Source: a bacterium (GTDB lineage: Bacteria > Krumholzibacteriota > Krumholzibacteria > LZORAL124-64-63). From it: DNA of 6,507 bases. Where the stretch lies: positions 1 to 6,507 of the forward strand of contig QNDV01000133.1 in NCBI GenBank assembly GCA_003646045.1, read 5' to 3'. The translations under genes and the position numbers were made by a program. Positions 4,851-6,507 of this stretch are shown here, piece after piece. Every line of letters starts with the position of its first letter. Within the stretch, counting starts at the first letter, position 1. The notes beneath the pieces are model-generated. The model ran no database searches and was not told the origin of the DNA. It saw only the letters and a list, made by a program, of their open reading frames with translations.

Positions 4851-6507
4851 AGCGCTTCTCCAGTTCCGACAACGAGAACTGGATCAGGGTGGGCCGACCG
4901 TGGGGACAGGACAAGGGCGTGTCGGTGGCGAAGAGCTGGTCCACAAGGTTTTGCATCTCGGGCACGGTCAGGGGCTCGCCGGCCCGCACGGCGCCGTGGC
5001 AGGCGTAGCTCGCGAGCAGGTCCACCTGGTTCTCGCGGCTGGGGTTACTGTCGTAGGCCAGGTCATCCAGCATGTCCAGCAGCAGGCGCCCCTCGTTCCA
5101 GTTCTTCAGGCTGGCGGGAATACCCTGGACCAGGATGCTCCGGCCGCCGAAGGCCTCGATGGTAAAGCCCATGGTGGTGAGTTGGTCGGCATGGGCCTGC
5201 CATGCTTGCACCTGCCCCGGCGACAGGTCCAGGTGGGCCGGGAAAAGCAACTGCTGCGTGGCCACCCCCAACTCCGATTCGAGGGACTTTCGCGCCTCGT
5301 TGTAGAGTATCCGCTCGTGGCTGTTGTGCTGGTCGATGAGTACCAGGCCGCCTCGGATCTGGGTGACGATGTAGGTGCGGTGCAATTGCCAGAAAGGCGC
5401 CGGATGAAGCGGTGCGTCCTGGGCCAGGGACAGACCGGGCGCAGTGTCCAGAGCCGAATCCTGTCCCGTCGATTCGTCATCACGCAGGGCGCTGGCCCCG
5501 AAGAGTTGCCCCTGCCCCGCCGCCACGCCGCTGGCCTCGTAACCGGCCGAGGAGCCGCGCTGGAAGTAGCGGCGCAGGTAGTCGCCTTCGGCTTCCGCCA
5601 GGCGCTCGGTGGCATTCTCGTCCGTGCCGCCGCCCGTAACCTGATCGTGACCGCTCCAGGGCCGCAGGTCGTCCGCCGAGCGCAGGCTCAAACCATCGAC
5701 CAGGGCGTTCTTCAGCAGGGTGAATACCTCCCGTTCCAGCAGCAGCCGCACCTCGGTCTTGGCCGGGTGCACATTGACGTCAACCTCGCCGGTGGGTACC
5801 TGCAGGAACGCGACGACTACGGGGTACCGACCGGTCGGCACCACTTCGCGGTAGGCCTGGACGATGGCCTGGCTCAGGGCCCGGCTCTCCACCGGGCGCC
5901 GATTCACGAAGACGAACTGTTGTTCGCGGTTGCCCCGGGTCCAGGTGGGACGCGAGGCCAGGCCACCGATACTGAAGCCGCCCTTCTCGAATTCGAAGCG
6001 CGCCAGATGTCCCGCCACCGAGGCCCCGAGCAGGTCCTTGACCCGGTCGGTCAAACCGGCGGCCGGTCGCAGATCCATGGCGATATCACCGTCGGTCTTC
6101 ACCAGCCAGCGGACGTCCTGGTGGGCCAATGCCAGGCGGGTCAGCAGTTTCATCACGGCGCGTTTTTCGGCCTGGGCCGTCTTCATGAACTTGCGCCGGG
6201 CGGGAGTGTTGTAGAACAGGTCGCTGACCGTGACCGAGGTGCCGATATTGCGCGGCGCCGGCTCGCGGCGGCTGATCTCGCCGCCCTCGATCTCGATCAT
6301 TCCGCCCGGATCCTCGTCGGCGGTGCGACTGATGCAGCGCACACGGCTGACCGAGGCGATGGACGCCAGGGCCTCGCCCCGGAAACCGAAGCTGCCCACA
6401 CGCATGATATCCGCCGCCGAGGTGATCTTGCTCGTGGCGTGGCGCTCGAAGGCCAGCGGGAGATCCCGGAAAGGAATGCCGTCGCCGTCGTCCTCCACCG
6501 TTAGAGA
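4837..6507 (-). CDS. mutL: MutL mismatch repair protein, 5' end cut by the window edge
   Basis: 556 codons are visible; the frame is open to the right edge (S-L-T-V-E-D-D-G...), so roughly the first 55-60 residues lie outside. The GTG at 6498 is an internal Val, not the start. Counting from the first visible codon, the GHKL ATPase has DDGDG (6-10), RHATSK (22-27), GFRGEAL (41-47), GTSVTV (89-94) and NTPARRKF (100-107). The transducer domain has VNRRPV (201-206) and VNVHPAKTEVR (244-254). A variable acidic, Ala/Gly-rich linker spans about 280-365. The C-terminal dimerisation and endonuclease domain has DQHNSHERILYN (392-403), ACHGAVRAG (502-510), CPHGRP (534-539) and FGR (553-555). These C-terminal motifs mark the nicking type of MutL found in bacteria without MutH; the first deviates from DQHA(x)2E(x)4E. 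MutL couples MutS mismatch recognition to strand incision. Its 3' end overlaps miaA by 14 nt. Confidence 0.97.
   Translation of the reverse strand, partial: SLTVEDDGDGIPFRDLPLAFERHATSKITSAADIMRVGSFGFRGEALASIASVSRVRCISRTADEDPGGMIEIEGGEISRREPAPRNIGTSVTVSDLFYNTPARRKFMKTAQAEKRAVMKLLTRLALAHQDVRWLVKTDGDIAMDLRPAAGLTDRVKDLLGASVAGHLARFEFEKGGFSIGGLASRPTWTRGNREQQFVFVNRRPVESRALSQAIVQAYREVVPTGRYPVVVAFLQVPTGEVDVNVHPAKTEVRLLLEREVFTLLKNALVDGLSLRSADDLRPWSGHDQVTGGGTDENATERLAEAEGDYLRRYFQRGSSAGYEASGVAAGQGQLFGASALRDDESTGQDSALDTAPGLSLAQDAPLHPAPFWQLHRTYIVTQIRGGLVLIDQHNSHERILYNEARKSLESELGVATQQLLFPAHLDLSPGQVQAWQAHADQLTTMGFTIEAFGGRSILVQGIPASLKNWNEGRLLLDMLDDLAYDSNPSRENQVDLLASYACHGAVRAGEPLTVPEMQNLVDQLFATDTPLSCPHGRPTLIQFSLSELEKRFGRS
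4857..4861 (-). promoter_or_regulatory. Ribosome binding site of miaA inside mutL
   Basis: GGAGA on the minus strand lies 6 nt before the TTG at 4850, inside the codons for the last residues of MutL (L-E-K). It supports the TTG start and translational coupling with mutL. Confidence 0.5.

Noticed and set aside
4672..6504. Long plus-strand open frame (about 610 codons) opposite mutL and the start of miaA
   Set aside because: It lies antisense to the clearly recognisable MutL and MiaA frames. Its translation is low-complexity, rich in Gln, Gly, His and Val with no domain, as expected for an antisense shadow in GC-rich DNA.

Overview
This 6.5 kb window is GC-rich bacterial chromosome. It carries two minus-strand housekeeping operon fragments that flank a small plus-strand island made of one tRNA gene and one secreted-protein gene. 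Reading the minus strand from the right edge: mutL (5' end cut by the window edge) overlaps miaA. On the left, a DUF512/PDZ radical-SAM gene is followed by der and the first codons of plsY, which runs off the left edge. Between the two operons, on the plus strand, lie a tRNA-Gly(CCC) gene with its own promoter and a 222-residue secreted protein of unknown function with its own promoter.

The gene order DUF512 radical SAM - der - plsY and the pair mutL - miaA are conserved in many bacteria. MutL keeps the C-terminal endonuclease motifs, so the lineage probably uses the MutL-nicking form of mismatch repair rather than MutH. High GC, a CCA-encoding tRNA, two TTG starts (der, miaA), and a secreted protein resembling hypothetical proteins I associate with uncultured FCB-group lineages (Krumholzibacteriota or Eisenbacteria-like) suggest an uncultured environmental bacterium. 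That placement is a tentative inference.

Layout: 1-104 plsY (partial, minus); 128-1438 der (minus); 1490-2890 DUF512 radical SAM protein (minus); 2891-2993 divergent intergenic region with the tRNA promoter; 2994-3069 tRNA-Gly; 3070-3249 intergenic region with an 11-bp direct repeat and a good promoter; 3250-3918 secreted protein (plus); 3924-4850 miaA (minus, convergent, 5-nt gap); 4837-6507 mutL (minus, partial).

Functionally, der (ribosome assembly), miaA (tRNA A37 modification) and the tRNA serve translation; plsY starts phospholipid synthesis; mutL serves mismatch repair. I see no mobile element, CRISPR array, or clear defence or novel multi-gene system. The points worth a second look are local: the orphan secreted protein and its repeat-containing promoter region, a ~30-residue insert in the DUF512 protein, and substitutions in conserved motifs of MiaA and MutL.
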